NCBI GenBank assembly: GCA_963796125.1
Contig: CAWCKM010000051.1
Span: 1-59,789, forward strand
Length of the DNA: 59,789 nt
Origin: DASPRG01 sp963796125
GTDB taxonomy: Bacteria; Nitrospirota; Thermodesulfovibrionia; Thermodesulfovibrionales; SM23-35
Reading direction: 5' to 3'
Below are positions 17,765 to 26,602 of the stretch, in pieces. Numbering within the stretch: position 1 is the first letter of the stretch; every line of letters starts with the position of its first letter. Below the pieces are notes generated by a model. The model worked only from the letters and a program-made list of their open reading frames with translations. It was not told the DNA's origin and did not search any database. The position numbers were made by a program, and so were the translations under genes.

Positions 17765-19147
17765 ATGCTCGATAAGGAACTTCTTTTGAAAGTGCTGAAA
17801 AAAGCTCGTTCTCACGGGGGAGAATATGCAGAGGTTTTTATAGAACATAAGAAGCCTGTTTCCATTCATCTTGAAGATAAGAAAATTGAAAAAGTAATCA
17901 CAGGTGTTGATTCCGGGTTGGGTATACGCCTTATTTCCAATGGTAAATCTGCATATGCATATAGCAATGACTTCTCCGAAGCATCTCTTTTGCAGGCTGC
18001 GTCTGAAGTGAGCAAAGCTGCAACGAACGAGACCACTGACCCGGTCATTGACTTAAGGATCAAAAACCCTTCTGTCTCTTTCCCTATAAAGCTTTTCCCG
18101 GAAGATGTACCCATAGAGAAAAAAATCTCCGTTGTGAGAAAAGCGGATGTAACGGCAAGGAGCTATGATAAAAGGATACGACAGGTCAGCGTCATATATC
18201 ATGACTTTATTCAGAAAGTCCAGATTGCAACAACGGAAGGGACAATTACCGAGGATGAGAGAGTTCATACACTTGCTGTAATCCAGGTAATCGCTGCAGA
18301 CGGCAGCATAATTCAGACAGGTTATGAATCTATCGGCGGATTTATCGGCTTTGAACTCTTTGATGAGATAGATATTGAGGAGCTAAGCCTGAAGACAACA
18401 AAAAGGGCTTTGATGATGTTAACTGCCTGCAGGGCGACGGGTGGAAGAATGCCTGTTATCATCTCTTCTGAGGCAGGCGGGACCATGATCCACGAGGCTA
18501 TAGGCCACGGTCTCGAAGCAGATCTGGCGCAGCAGGGATTATCCGTCTACTCAAGGAAAATCGGACAACAGGTCGCTTCTCCTTACATAACGGTAATAGA
18601 CGATCCGACACTTCAGAAAAGAAGAGGCTCTTTCAGATTCGATGATGAGGGCACTCCTTCCCGTCAAAATGTCCTCGTTGAAAAAGGCACTTTGAAAAAC
18701 TACATGTACGACAAATTAACGGCAATGAAGGATGGGGTAACCTCAACAGGCAATGGCAGGAGACAATCATATCAGCATAGACCGATGCCGAGAATGAGCA
18801 ATACGTTTATTGCACCTGGTAATATTCCCCCGGAGAAGATTATAAGCTCCGTGGATAAAGGTCTCCTCGTTAAAAAAATGGGGGGAGGACAGGTTAATAC
18901 TGTCTCAGGTGATTTTGTATTTGATGTTCAGGAGGGTTACCGAATCAACAATGGAATAATAGAAGAACCTGTGAGAGGTGCAACCCTTGCAGGCAATGGT
19001 CCTGAAATCTTAAAATCCATTGATATGGTCGGTTCTGATTTAGGATTTGCTATCGGGACCTGCGGGAAAGATGCGCAGGGTGTCCCTGTCTCCGATGCAA
19101 TGCCAACAATAAGAATTCCTGAGATAGTAGTCGGAGGCAAAATATGA
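17765..19147 (+). CDS. tldD: Metalloprotease TldD
   Basis: Subunit of the TldD/TldE zinc protease that trims modified peptides and unfolded peptides in the cytosol. 460 residues. The catalytic HExxxH motif is seen as IHEAIGHGLEADL near residue 243, and the C-terminal domain includes MRMSNT-like PRMSNTFIAPGN and GGGQVNTVSGDFVFDV. Start chosen at the first ATG; no ribosome binding site is evident. tldE/pmbA is not in the window. The gene is intact, unlike many neighbours. The 205 bp that follow before lpxC hold only a possible lpxC promoter (TATAAT at 19325). Confidence 0.95.
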   Translation: MLDKELLLKVLKKARSHGGEYAEVFIEHKKPVSIHLEDKKIEKVITGVDSGLGIRLISNGKSAYAYSNDFSEASLLQAASEVSKAATNETTDPVIDLRIKNPSVSFPIKLFPEDVPIEKKISVVRKADVTARSYDKRIRQVSVIYHDFIQKVQIATTEGTITEDERVHTLAVIQVIAADGSIIQTGYESIGGFIGFELFDEIDIEELSLKTTKRALMMLTACRATGGRMPVIISSEAGGTMIHEAIGHGLEADLAQQGLSVYSRKIGQQVASPYITVIDDPTLQKRRGSFRFDDEGTPSRQNVLVEKGTLKNYMYDKLTAMKDGVTSTGNGRRQSYQHRPMPRMSNTFIAPGNIPPEKIISSVDKGLLVKKMGGGQVNTVSGDFVFDVQEGYRINNGIIEEPVRGATLAGNGPEILKSIDMVGSDLGFAIGTCGKDAQGVPVSDAMPTIRIPEIVVGGKI

Positions 19148-19352
19148 GACTGTGTCAAATACTCCTCAATCTATAGATAATAAACAACACCTTTTTATGT
19201 TTCATTTCTCGTGAGGATTCATCGAGCAAGTTGGGTACTCTTTATAAAACCAGTTAAGAAGCACCTGAGCAGAGAGAGTGTGATAAACTTGAAAGTACGG
19301 GAATCCTCATAAAATAACTGGCACTATAATTGCTGCAGGAACTGCCGCAACC

Positions 19353-20255
19353 ATGCGCTTTCAAAGAACTCTAAAACAGGAAACATCTTTTGAGGGTATC
19401 GGACTTCACACCGGACGCTATGCAAAAGTGCGCCTTAAACCGGCACCGAGAGATACCGGGATCATATTTACAAGAACAGACAAGGATATAGCATTAAAGG
19501 CATCTATGGGTTCTGTTTCAGATACCGCTTTTTCAACTACCCTCGGGTATGATGGGGTAAAAATCAGGACTGTTGAACATATCCTTGCAGCTTTGTCCGG
19601 TCTGGGTATTGATAACCTGATCGTTGAAGTGAACGGACCTGAAATACCAATTCTTGATGGAAGTTCCATAGAACTCATCAGTCTCATCCTGAATAGCGGG
19701 ATCGCAAAACAGGGAAAGAAAAGGCCTTTCCTCAGAATAACAAACCCGGTGTTTTTTGCTGACGGCCAGGCTGAGATTGCAGCCTTTCCCTACGATGGAA
19801 GGCGCATAACATACAGAATTCATTTTAATCACCACCTTCTCGGAGAACAAAATTTGAGTTTAGAAATTTCAGAGGAAAATTTCGTAAAAGAGATTGCTCC
19901 TGCACGAACCTTTGGTTTTCTGAAGGATGTCGAGTATCTCAAGGCAAATGGATTCGCAAAAGGCGGTTCTCTCGAAAATGCGATAATCCTTGGGAGCGAC
20001 GGTATCTTAAATGCTTCAGGCCTGAGGTTCAAAGATGAGTTTGTGCGCCATAAAATACTTGATCTGATAGGTGATTTTTCACTCATCGGATTTCCCATTT
20101 ACGGCCATATTATCGCCAATAAGTCAGGCCATACAGCAAATCTGAAGTTTCTTAAAAAGCTTATTTCCTACCAGAATTGCTGGGAAATAGTCTCAGAGAT
20201 ATCCCAGCCATCCCCCGCCTATGCGGAAACTTCCTTATTTTTCAATAAGTTATAA
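19353..20255 (+). CDS. lpxC: UDP-3-O-acyl-N-acetylglucosamine deacetylase
   Basis: Committed step of lipid A synthesis; a cytosolic Zn enzyme. 300 residues. Zinc ligands visible: His76 (VEHILAALSGLGIDN), His233 and Asp237 (FVRHKILDLIGD); catalytic His260 (NKSGHTANLKF). The N-terminal GIGLHTG motif and LDGSS segment are intact. Presence proves an LPS-type outer membrane. It stands alone between tldD and a convergent minus-strand cluster. Confidence 0.96.
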   Translation: MRFQRTLKQETSFEGIGLHTGRYAKVRLKPAPRDTGIIFTRTDKDIALKASMGSVSDTAFSTTLGYDGVKIRTVEHILAALSGLGIDNLIVEVNGPEIPILDGSSIELISLILNSGIAKQGKKRPFLRITNPVFFADGQAEIAAFPYDGRRITYRIHFNHHLLGEQNLSLEISEENFVKEIAPARTFGFLKDVEYLKANGFAKGGSLENAIILGSDGILNASGLRFKDEFVRHKILDLIGDFSLIGFPIYGHIIANKSGHTANLKFLKKLISYQNCWEIVSEISQPSPAYAETSLFFNKL

Positions 20256-20305
20256 AATATACTTGCATTTTTCCGCAAATTAGGTTTCATTAGTAAAGGG
20301 AAGGC

Positions 20306-20342
20306 CGCAAAAAGAGAGGCTGGAGAATTTCTCCTCCAGCCT
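20306..20342 (-). terminator. Rho-independent terminator after the small basic peptide gene
   Basis: On the minus strand the arms AGGCTGGAG and CTCCAGCCT form a perfect 9-bp stem with an 8-base loop, followed by CTCTTTTT. It lies 28 bp after the stop codon of the 20-codon ORF, which supports that ORF as a real transcription unit. Confidence 0.8.
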
Positions 20343-20369
20343 TAAAGCGTGTGTGCAAGTGGAACAGTA

Positions 20370-20432
20370 CTATTTCTTCTTTGCGGTCTTCTTCGCTGTT
20401 TTCTTCGCTGCTGCCTTCTTTTTTGCTGCCAT
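20370..20432 (-). CDS. 20-residue Lys/Ala-rich basic peptide
   Basis: A very short minus-strand gene: ATG at 20432, stop TAG at 20370. The product consists only of Met, Ala, Lys and Thr, with repeats of the type AAKK(T) as in histone H1-like C-terminal tails (MAAKKKAAAKKTAKK...). Eleven of 20 residues are Lys. A strong ribosome binding site (GGGGGTGAG) lies eight bases upstream and a terminator follows. Such peptides could bind DNA, RNA or polyphosphate; that is inference. It is not part of a longer frame, and the flanking HTH-nucleotidyltransferase gene ends 66 bp upstream. Confidence 0.65.
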   Translation of the reverse strand: MAAKKKAAAKKTAKKTAKKK

Positions 20433-20498
20433 CAATACTCACCCCCTTTCATCCCCGCATTTATCCGCCTAAAGCTGGCACGCGCGGGGTACTCTGAG

Positions 20499-21044
20499 CT
20501 ATAGTCTCCCGATAAGAGTTATCCTTTTCCCTGATAAAAGCCTTTTCAGGTTTGCGTCACTTTTCTTCTTTTTCAGTTTGTATTCGTCTTCATCAATGAT
20601 CGTACAGTTAATCTTTCTGTCAAACCTTTTTTCAATATCCTTCAGTTCTTTCGTAAGGGACAACATTGCGCCAATGACAAAAAGATCAACGGTATCGATA
20701 TCGTCACCTTCTGCATATGGACCGTAAAGAAAAGCAGCCTTGGCACCGGAGGCCCTCAGGACTGCCTTGAGTGCGCCCGGCAAACCAAGAGACTTCGTTA
20801 TCAGGTTCTTAAGCTCAGAAAACAGGGGTGAGTCTTTGTTCGCCTTGAAGTATTTCAGATTGGCAACCTTCTCACTGATCACGATTTCCATCTTTTCGAG
20901 ATTGTCAAGTTCTCTCTTGACGCCGGAAGGATTTTTTCTGAGGAGTTCCGCTATTTCCCGAATATAGAATTGTTCGTCCGGACTGTTCAGAAGGAGTGAG
21001 AGGACATCTGCCCTTATTGATGATGAGAATAAACTCTTTAACAT
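20499..21044 (-). CDS. Winged-helix protein with nucleotidyltransferase-like domain
   Basis: 181 residues. The N-terminus (about 1-65) looks like an ArsR/MarR-type winged helix: VLSLLLNSPDEQFYIREIAE then NPSGVKRELDNLEKMEIV. The C-terminal part has a degraded minimal nucleotidyltransferase signature, FLYGPYAEGDDIDTVDLFVI, where active enzymes carry GSYARG...SDIDLLV: Ser is replaced by Pro, and only some acidic residues remain. Known relatives are HTH-fused MNT proteins of unclear function. It is upstream of the basic peptide gene on the same strand. Confidence 0.72.
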   Translation of the reverse strand: MLKSLFSSSIRADVLSLLLNSPDEQFYIREIAELLRKNPSGVKRELDNLEKMEIVISEKVANLKYFKANKDSPLFSELKNLITKSLGLPGALKAVLRASGAKAAFLYGPYAEGDDIDTVDLFVIGAMLSLTKELKDIEKRFDRKINCTIIDEDEYKLKKKKSDANLKRLLSGKRITLIGRL

Positions 21045-21156
21045 TGCTCACCTGTATACAGTTATATAAGAAAATTTTTTATTTGTCAACAAAAAAATCA
21101 TATTTAAGAACAAATAATGCATTTTAGTAAACGATTCATTTTTTAGAACAATTGTT

Positions 21157-22023
21157 CTAAAATAGTAAACTTTTTGATTTTCTGATCATCCTCCTTACCT
21201 TTCTCAGGTTTTCACAGTCATCGGTCTCAGTCTTCTTTGGAGTCTCAAGTATTAAAGGGATATCGTTGAAGAGTGAATGATTAAGGAAAAATCTGAATCC
21301 GCGCAGGCCTATTTTCCCAAGGCCGATATGTTCATGTCTGTCAATTCCAGACCCTCTGTCACCTTTAGAATCGTTCAGATGAATAAGTTTTACGTTATCA
21401 AAACCAATATGTTTTTCTATTTCCTCTGCCAAGTGCTGAATGCCTGCCTCAGTTCCCATATCATATCCTGCTGCAAAGGCATGACAGGTATCAATGCATA
21501 CGCCTGCTATCAGGGATCCTCTCATGTCACTCATAATATCTGAAAGGTTTGCCATCTTCGATGAGACATCTCCTCTCTCACCGGCAGTATTTTCTATGAG
21601 AAGCCCGGCCTTCCAGTGACCCATCAATGCAACTTCTTTTAATGTATCAATTACCCTTTTCCGTGCACTGCGTTCATCATCCCCTGATGCACTCCCGGGG
21701 TGCAGTATGACATATTCAGATCCAAGGACATCAGCCCTGTCCATTTCTGTGATAAGGAGTGCGATGGACTTCTTCTGTAAATCTCTGTCGCTCGATGCCA
21801 TATTGATCAGGTATGAAGCATGGATATACAGGGGCGTCATATCGAACCGGAACCTGAGAGATTGAAACATCGAGACTTCCTCCTCGGAGACTGATTTTAC
21901 AGCCCATCCTCTCGGGTTGTGGGAAAATATCTGCAGAGTATTACACCTCAGTGCCTTCGCCCTTTCTAAACTGAGATGCAATCCACCAGCAATAGAGGTG
22001 TGAACACCAATCCTTCGAATCAT
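21157..22023 (-). CDS. nfo: Deoxyribonuclease IV (AP endonuclease)
   Basis: Cleaves abasic sites in DNA base-excision repair. I take the ATG at 22023 (RRIGVHTSIAGGLHLSLERA), preceded by AGGTGCAACGAC; the frame is open for 32 further codons upstream, but the family starts here. Metal-binding motifs are present: FSHNPRGW, YILHPGS, LLIENTAG, GVCIDTCHAFAAGYD, HLNDSKGDRGSGIDRHEHIG and LILETPKK. 288 residues, the normal length. It lies divergently from rplM. Confidence 0.94.
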   Translation of the reverse strand: MIRRIGVHTSIAGGLHLSLERAKALRCNTLQIFSHNPRGWAVKSVSEEEVSMFQSLRFRFDMTPLYIHASYLINMASSDRDLQKKSIALLITEMDRADVLGSEYVILHPGSASGDDERSARKRVIDTLKEVALMGHWKAGLLIENTAGERGDVSSKMANLSDIMSDMRGSLIAGVCIDTCHAFAAGYDMGTEAGIQHLAEEIEKHIGFDNVKLIHLNDSKGDRGSGIDRHEHIGLGKIGLRGFRFFLNHSLFNDIPLILETPKKTETDDCENLRKVRRMIRKSKSLLF

Positions 22024-22161
22024 GTCGTTGCACCTAAAATTATTTGCACTGATCAAAAAACTCATTGTGGTCTGAAATTTTTCTCTCGTGAATATGTGCA
22101 TTCTCTCTGATATCCTCAAACGTTTCGCAGCTTCCGTACCTCACCTCAAATTAGGAGCACG

Positions 22162-22188
22162 TTGACAATCTTACAATGTTTATATTAT
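22162..22188 (+). promoter_or_regulatory. Candidate promoter of rplM-rpsI
   Basis: A consensus -35 TTGACA at 22162-22167 is followed by A/T-rich sequence with TATTAT at 22183-22188 (15-bp spacer; a weaker TTATTT would give 17 bp). The rplM start is 36 bp further on. Confidence 0.5.
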
Positions 22189-22223
22189 TTTATTTAATTC
22201 GCTGATGAAAGAAGGTAAAAAAC

Positions 22224-22673
22224 ATGAAAACTCAGTTTGCCACAAGGGATGAAGTTGAGAAAAAATGGTACCTCGTCGATGTCGAAGATGCCATCCTGGG
22301 AAGGATTGCAACGAAAATAGCCACGTATCTTCGTGGTAAGAATAAAGCGATATTTACACCCCATATCGATACCGGGGACTTCATTATTGTTATTAATGCT
22401 GAAAAAGTAAAACTCACGGGAAAAAAGCTTGAGGACAAAATGTATTACCGTCATTCAGGTTATCCAGGTGGCCTTAAGGCCGAGACAGCAAAAGACCGTT
22501 TACGCAGAAAGCCTGAAGAGATCATCATTGATGCAGTATGGGGTATGCTTCCAAAGGGAAGACTTGGGAGAGCAATGATAAAGAAACTTAAGGTATACAG
22601 GGGACCAGAACATCCCCACAAGGCCCAGAAGCCGGAAATATTGCCCTTAAGTAAAATTATAAAGGAGTCATAG
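22224..22673 (+). CDS. rplM: 50S ribosomal protein L13
   Basis: 149 residues: WYLVDVEDAILGRIATKIA at the start, GDFIIVINAEKVKLTGKK, and the conserved MYYRHSGYPGG and GMLPKGRLGRAMIKKLKVY segments. Ribosome binding site GAAGGTAAAAAAC precedes the ATG. rpsI follows immediately; the stop TAG overlaps the A of the next ATG region, the standard rplM-rpsI operon. Confidence 0.97.
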   Translation: MKTQFATRDEVEKKWYLVDVEDAILGRIATKIATYLRGKNKAIFTPHIDTGDFIIVINAEKVKLTGKKLEDKMYYRHSGYPGGLKAETAKDRLRRKPEEIIIDAVWGMLPKGRLGRAMIKKLKVYRGPEHPHKAQKPEILPLSKIIKES

Positions 22674-23066
22674 ATGCCTGAGATTCAATACTACGCAACA
22701 GGGAGAAGAAAAACATCAGTAGCACGGGTGACCATTACCCAGGGGGACGGCCAGATAACAATCAATGGGAAACCGGTTCAAATTTACTTTCCCAAAGAGA
22801 CGATGAGGATGATGCTCCGGCAACCAATAGAACTTGCCGGCATTACAGGAAAGTACAACATTGCAGCAACAGTCAATGGCGGCGGGCTTACGGGACAGGC
22901 AGGTGCTGTGAGACATGGTATTTCAAGGGCAATCGTTGAAATGAACAGTGATCTCCGTCCGAGACTCAAGAAGGAAGGTTTCCTCACAAGAGATCCGAGG
23001 GAAAAAGAAAGAAAAAAGTACGGTCAAAAAGGCGCACGGAAGAGATTCCAGTTCTCCAAACGGTAA
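22674..23066 (+). CDS. rpsI: 30S ribosomal protein S9
   Basis: 130 residues, with YYATGRRKTSVARVTI at the N-terminus, GGGLTGQAGAVRHGISRAI in the middle and the basic tail KYGQKGARKRFQFSKR that reaches the ribosomal P site. Ribosome binding site AAGGAGT lies inside the end of rplM. argC follows after about 100 bp that hold only short TTACTCGTCACT-type repeats. Confidence 0.97.
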   Translation: MPEIQYYATGRRKTSVARVTITQGDGQITINGKPVQIYFPKETMRMMLRQPIELAGITGKYNIAATVNGGGLTGQAGAVRHGISRAIVEMNSDLRPRLKKEGFLTRDPREKERKKYGQKGARKRFQFSKR

Positions 23067-23168
23067 CATTATGATGAGCGATCGCTGCTTAACGGAAAGC
23101 AATTGCTTTTTGATAGTTCTTGATGGGTTCTCCATTTACTCGTTACTCGTCACTTGTCACTCATTACT

Positions 23169-24209
23169 ATGATTCGTGTTGCGATTTGTGGTGGCAGTGG
23201 ATATACAGGCGGCGAATTACTTCGCATCCTGTCCAATCACCCCCTAATTACTGTTACTGCAATAACTTCAGAAAGATCTGCAGGAAAACCTGTCATTGAA
23301 CTCTTCCCAAACCTCCATCAATATTCGGACCTAACGTATGAACCATTAAGGCCTGGGAACATCCTTGATAAAGCAGATGTGTTTTTCTTGGCTCTTCCGC
23401 ACGGAGAGTCTCAAGAGGCTGTTGATTTCTTTTTCAAGGCGGGTAAAAGGGTTATTGATCTGTCTGCAGACTATAGACTAAGAGATCCGAAAATATACCA
23501 GCAATGGTACAAAGCAGAACACAAGTTTCAGAAAACACTCATGAAGGCTGTTTATGGACTTCCTGAACTTTATCGAAAAAAGATTCCCGGGACGCACCTC
23601 ATAGCAAACCCTGGTTGTTACCCGACAGGCGCAATTCTCGGGCTTTATCCTTCCATAAAAACCAACCTCATTGATGCTACTTCAATCGTTATAGACTCGA
23701 AATCAGGAACGAGTGGTGCGGGAAGAAAAGCTGAAATTGCTTTCTCCTACTGTGAGGTAAATGAAGGATTCAAGGCATACGCTATCGCAACCCACAGGCA
23801 CACACCGGAGATAGAGCAGGAACTTTCTGTAATCGCCGGTAAGAACATAAGGGTTAACTTCACACCACACCTCGCCCCTTTCGACCGAGGAATACTCTCA
23901 ACGATATATGCCAGGCTCACAAAACCGTCAGATACGAAAAGAGTGTTGGCAATGTATAAAAAAGTATATATCAACGAGCCCTTTATCAGGGTTCTTGAAG
24001 AGGGACGATTCCCAAATGTTAAATATGTACGCGGAACAAACCACTGCGATATCGGGCTTGCCGTAAATACAAGGACAAATACGCTTATCATTGTTACCGC
24101 TATGGATAATCTCATGAAGGGTGCCTCAGGAATGGCTGTACAGAACATGAATATCATGATGGGCTTTGATGAAAAAACTGCACTTGAAACAGTCGCTTTA
24201 TTTCCATAA
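23169..24209 (+). CDS. argC: N-acetyl-gamma-glutamyl-phosphate reductase
   Basis: Third step of arginine synthesis, NADPH-dependent. I start at the ATG at 23169 (IRVAICGGSGYTGGELLRIL, the Rossmann motif), five codons inside the longest frame. Catalytic Cys lies in IANPGCYPTG; SGTSGAGRK and the C-terminal DNLMKGASGMAVQNMN also match. 346 residues. argJ follows on the same strand after a palindromic repeat, so the two steps may be co-expressed. Confidence 0.95.
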   Translation: MIRVAICGGSGYTGGELLRILSNHPLITVTAITSERSAGKPVIELFPNLHQYSDLTYEPLRPGNILDKADVFFLALPHGESQEAVDFFFKAGKRVIDLSADYRLRDPKIYQQWYKAEHKFQKTLMKAVYGLPELYRKKIPGTHLIANPGCYPTGAILGLYPSIKTNLIDATSIVIDSKSGTSGAGRKAEIAFSYCEVNEGFKAYAIATHRHTPEIEQELSVIAGKNIRVNFTPHLAPFDRGILSTIYARLTKPSDTKRVLAMYKKVYINEPFIRVLEEGRFPNVKYVRGTNHCDIGLAVNTRTNTLIIVTAMDNLMKGASGMAVQNMNIMMGFDEKTALETVALFP

Positions 24210-24215
24210 TGTAAA

Positions 24216-24259
24216 CATCCCCTCGGTCCCCCTTTAGCAAAGGGGAATTAAGGGGGATT
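24216..24259. repeat. CCCCCTTT...AAAGGGG palindromic element between argC and argJ
   Basis: Nested palindrome: inner CCCCCTTTAGCAAAGGGG and outer ATCCCC.../...GGGGGAT arms. The same structure lies inside tsaB (37463-37506) and the RM gene (29845-29888), and twice at 45065-45206. Here its right arm supplies the AGGGGG that may serve as the argJ ribosome binding site. Confidence 0.75.
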
Positions 24260-24269
24260 TTTGAAGATA

Positions 24270-25451
24270 ATGAATATGATTCCAAAGGGTTTTTTATTTT
24301 CTACTGCAGAGGCTGCAATCAAATACCCTAACCGCAAAGACCTTGCTCTCATATATTCTGAGAGAGAAGCAAACATAGCAGGCGCTTTTACAACGAACAG
24401 GGTTAAGGCTGCGCCAGTACGGTTAGATATGAAAAGAATCAAGTCAGGCAGGGGTCAGGCGATTGTCATTAACAGCGGTAATGCCAACGCATGCACAGGT
24501 AAACAGGGAACACGTGACGCTTTTAGGACGGCTGACCTCGTTGCTCGTGCACTCAGGATAAAACCCTCCTTGGTCTATGTCTGTTCAACTGGCGTCATAG
24601 GCGTGCCAATGCCTATGGAGAGAGTGGGACAGAAGATTATTGGTCTGATAGACACTCTGGGCAGATCAACCATACAGGATGTTGCAAAAGCAATAATGAC
24701 TACAGACACATTTCCAAAAATTGTGCATAAAAAAATAAGGATTCATGACAGGACAGGCACCATCACCGGTATCTGCAAAGGCGCCGGAATGATATGGCCG
24801 GATATGGCAACAATGCTCTGTTTTCTTATGACAGACATTGCAGTAGAACAGAAGACACTGGATAAAGCACTCAGGGATGCAGTAAGGCAATCATTTAATC
24901 GTATATCTGTTGACGGCGACAGATCAACGAATGATACAGTACTTTTTATGGCGAATGGTGTCCTCGACACTGCACCGGTCACTGAAAGGTCTGAATCATA
25001 CAATACCTTTAAGATGGCACTTCAGGAAGTTACCTTTAATTTATCCAAATTAATTGTAAAAGATGGCGAGGGCGCAACGAAGTTTATAGAGATAGAAGTT
25101 AGAAATGCAAAAAATGAAAAGGATGCTGAAAGAGCTGCTTTTGCGGTAGCAAACTCAAACCTTGTAAAGACAGCAATCTATGGTAATGATCCGAACTGGG
25201 GACGCATCATGGCTGCTCTCGGATATTCAGGCATTGCAATCAAAGAAGAAAAGATAGATATCTATTTCGGGAAAATAAAAATTGTCCACAAAGGCATAGG
25301 CACGGGAAAAGATGACAAAGCAGCAGAAATTCTAAAAGGAAAAGAACTGAAGATAATAATTAATCTCAACCTCGGAAGGTACTCAGCAAAGGTTCTGACT
25401 TGCGATTTAACAGAAGAATATATTAAAGAAAACAAAGCCTACAGGACCTAA
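24270..25451 (+). CDS. argJ: Bifunctional glutamate N-acetyltransferase / ornithine acetyltransferase
   Basis: Recycles the acetyl group in arginine synthesis. The first true ATG is at 24270 (MNMIPKGFLFSTAEAAIKY); a TTG three codons earlier is possible. The self-cleavage site is visible in WPDMATMLCFLMTD near residue 190, with Thr as the nucleophile. Other conserved parts are NSGNANACTG, STGVIGVPMPM and YGNDPNWGRIMAALGY. 393 residues. The Cys after MATML is less common than Ala but should not affect the nucleophile. Confidence 0.94.
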   Translation: MNMIPKGFLFSTAEAAIKYPNRKDLALIYSEREANIAGAFTTNRVKAAPVRLDMKRIKSGRGQAIVINSGNANACTGKQGTRDAFRTADLVARALRIKPSLVYVCSTGVIGVPMPMERVGQKIIGLIDTLGRSTIQDVAKAIMTTDTFPKIVHKKIRIHDRTGTITGICKGAGMIWPDMATMLCFLMTDIAVEQKTLDKALRDAVRQSFNRISVDGDRSTNDTVLFMANGVLDTAPVTERSESYNTFKMALQEVTFNLSKLIVKDGEGATKFIEIEVRNAKNEKDAERAAFAVANSNLVKTAIYGNDPNWGRIMAALGYSGIAIKEEKIDIYFGKIKIVHKGIGTGKDDKAAEILKGKELKIIINLNLGRYSAKVLTCDLTEEYIKENKAYRT

Positions 25452-25482
25452 ATATATTCAAGTAAAACATTATATTTAATTT

Positions 25483-26602
25483 CTAAGTATCTATAATTTC
25501 GTATTTCCTTGAGCCCAAACCAAGCTTCTCTGCTTCTTCAATCTGAATCCAGTACGGCTTGTCAGTAATCTTGTGGAAGATGTCATCGCCCCTTGCTACT
25601 GCTTTCTCGTCCGATGCTGATTGAGGAAGGGGATCAGCTTTTAAGAGCATATCAATACTCGCCTGTTCGATTGCAACGATGTCCTCTGAAATAAGAATAC
25701 CCTGATCCTGTATGACGGGTACATCTGCAACAGGCATGCAATCGCATTCAGGCTGTATCTCTGTGAGAAAATTTATATAAAGGACCTTGCCTTTTTTAAA
25801 CGTACTGAGGACAGCCTTTGCAGCCTCCGCAAGAGAACGCATAAACCGTTCATCATCACCGGGGAGAGTAAGGGCACCTGAAGGACAGACCCTCGTACAT
25901 CTCCCGCACCTCCAGCAGTCCTCATCCTTATACGCAAAAAGTTCGTTATCGAATTTGATGGTTTCAAGGGGGCAGATTTCTTCACACTGATAGCAGAGTT
26001 CGCATCTTTCCTTATTCCAGATGAGCTTACCCTCCCCTATGGTATGCATAGCCCCCCTTCCGCATTTCCATCCACAGTCTCTATGGCTTGAACTCACACC
26101 GCCCATTGCAACATTCTTTATTGCACCTCCATATCCTGCCTGGATATGTCCTTTTACATGGGAACATACAACCATGGCTGGCACGTCATGTATGAGGCTT
26201 GCAATTGCAATCTCACCCAGTATTTCACCGGCCTTTACCATAATGTTGTCGTTTCCATAGAGACCATCAGAAAGAACAACCGGCGCTCCAACAGAAAGAT
26301 GGTTTATCCCGTTCTGGTTTGCAACCTCAAGATAATCAAGACCTTTAATTCTGACTGTATCGGTCACAAAAGGTTTTGCTCCAACGGACTTTTAATGCCT
26401 CAACAACTTTTCTTAAGAAAACAGGCCTTACAATTCTATGCGCGCCTTCAGAGCCAAAATGGGTCTTGACCGCAATCCACTCCTTTTGCTCAAAATACGT
26501 TGCAAGGTTTATCTCCTTTAAAAGTCTTTCAAGCTTACCAGGCATACTGTCATCATATTTCCATTTATATGCCCTTGCCGATGCAAAATAGACTTTAGAC
26601 AT
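25483..26602 (-). CDS. DUF362 protein with two [4Fe-4S] ferredoxin motifs (one frameshift)
   Basis: The N-terminal part (VYFASARAYKWKYDDSMPGK...IAVKTHFGSEGAHRIVRPV) and the rest (DTVRIKGLDYLEVANQNG onward) are in different frames; one base shift near 26385-26395 joins them as GAKPFVTDTVRIKG. Ferredoxin motifs CELCYQCEEICP and CWRCGRCTRVCP lie around residues 220 and 245. The restored length is about 372 residues. DUF362 proteins are thought to be redox proteins of unknown partner. The ATG overlaps the stop of the RM gene's C-terminal exon (ATGTCTAA), implying translational coupling to the RM enzyme. Confidence 0.85.
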
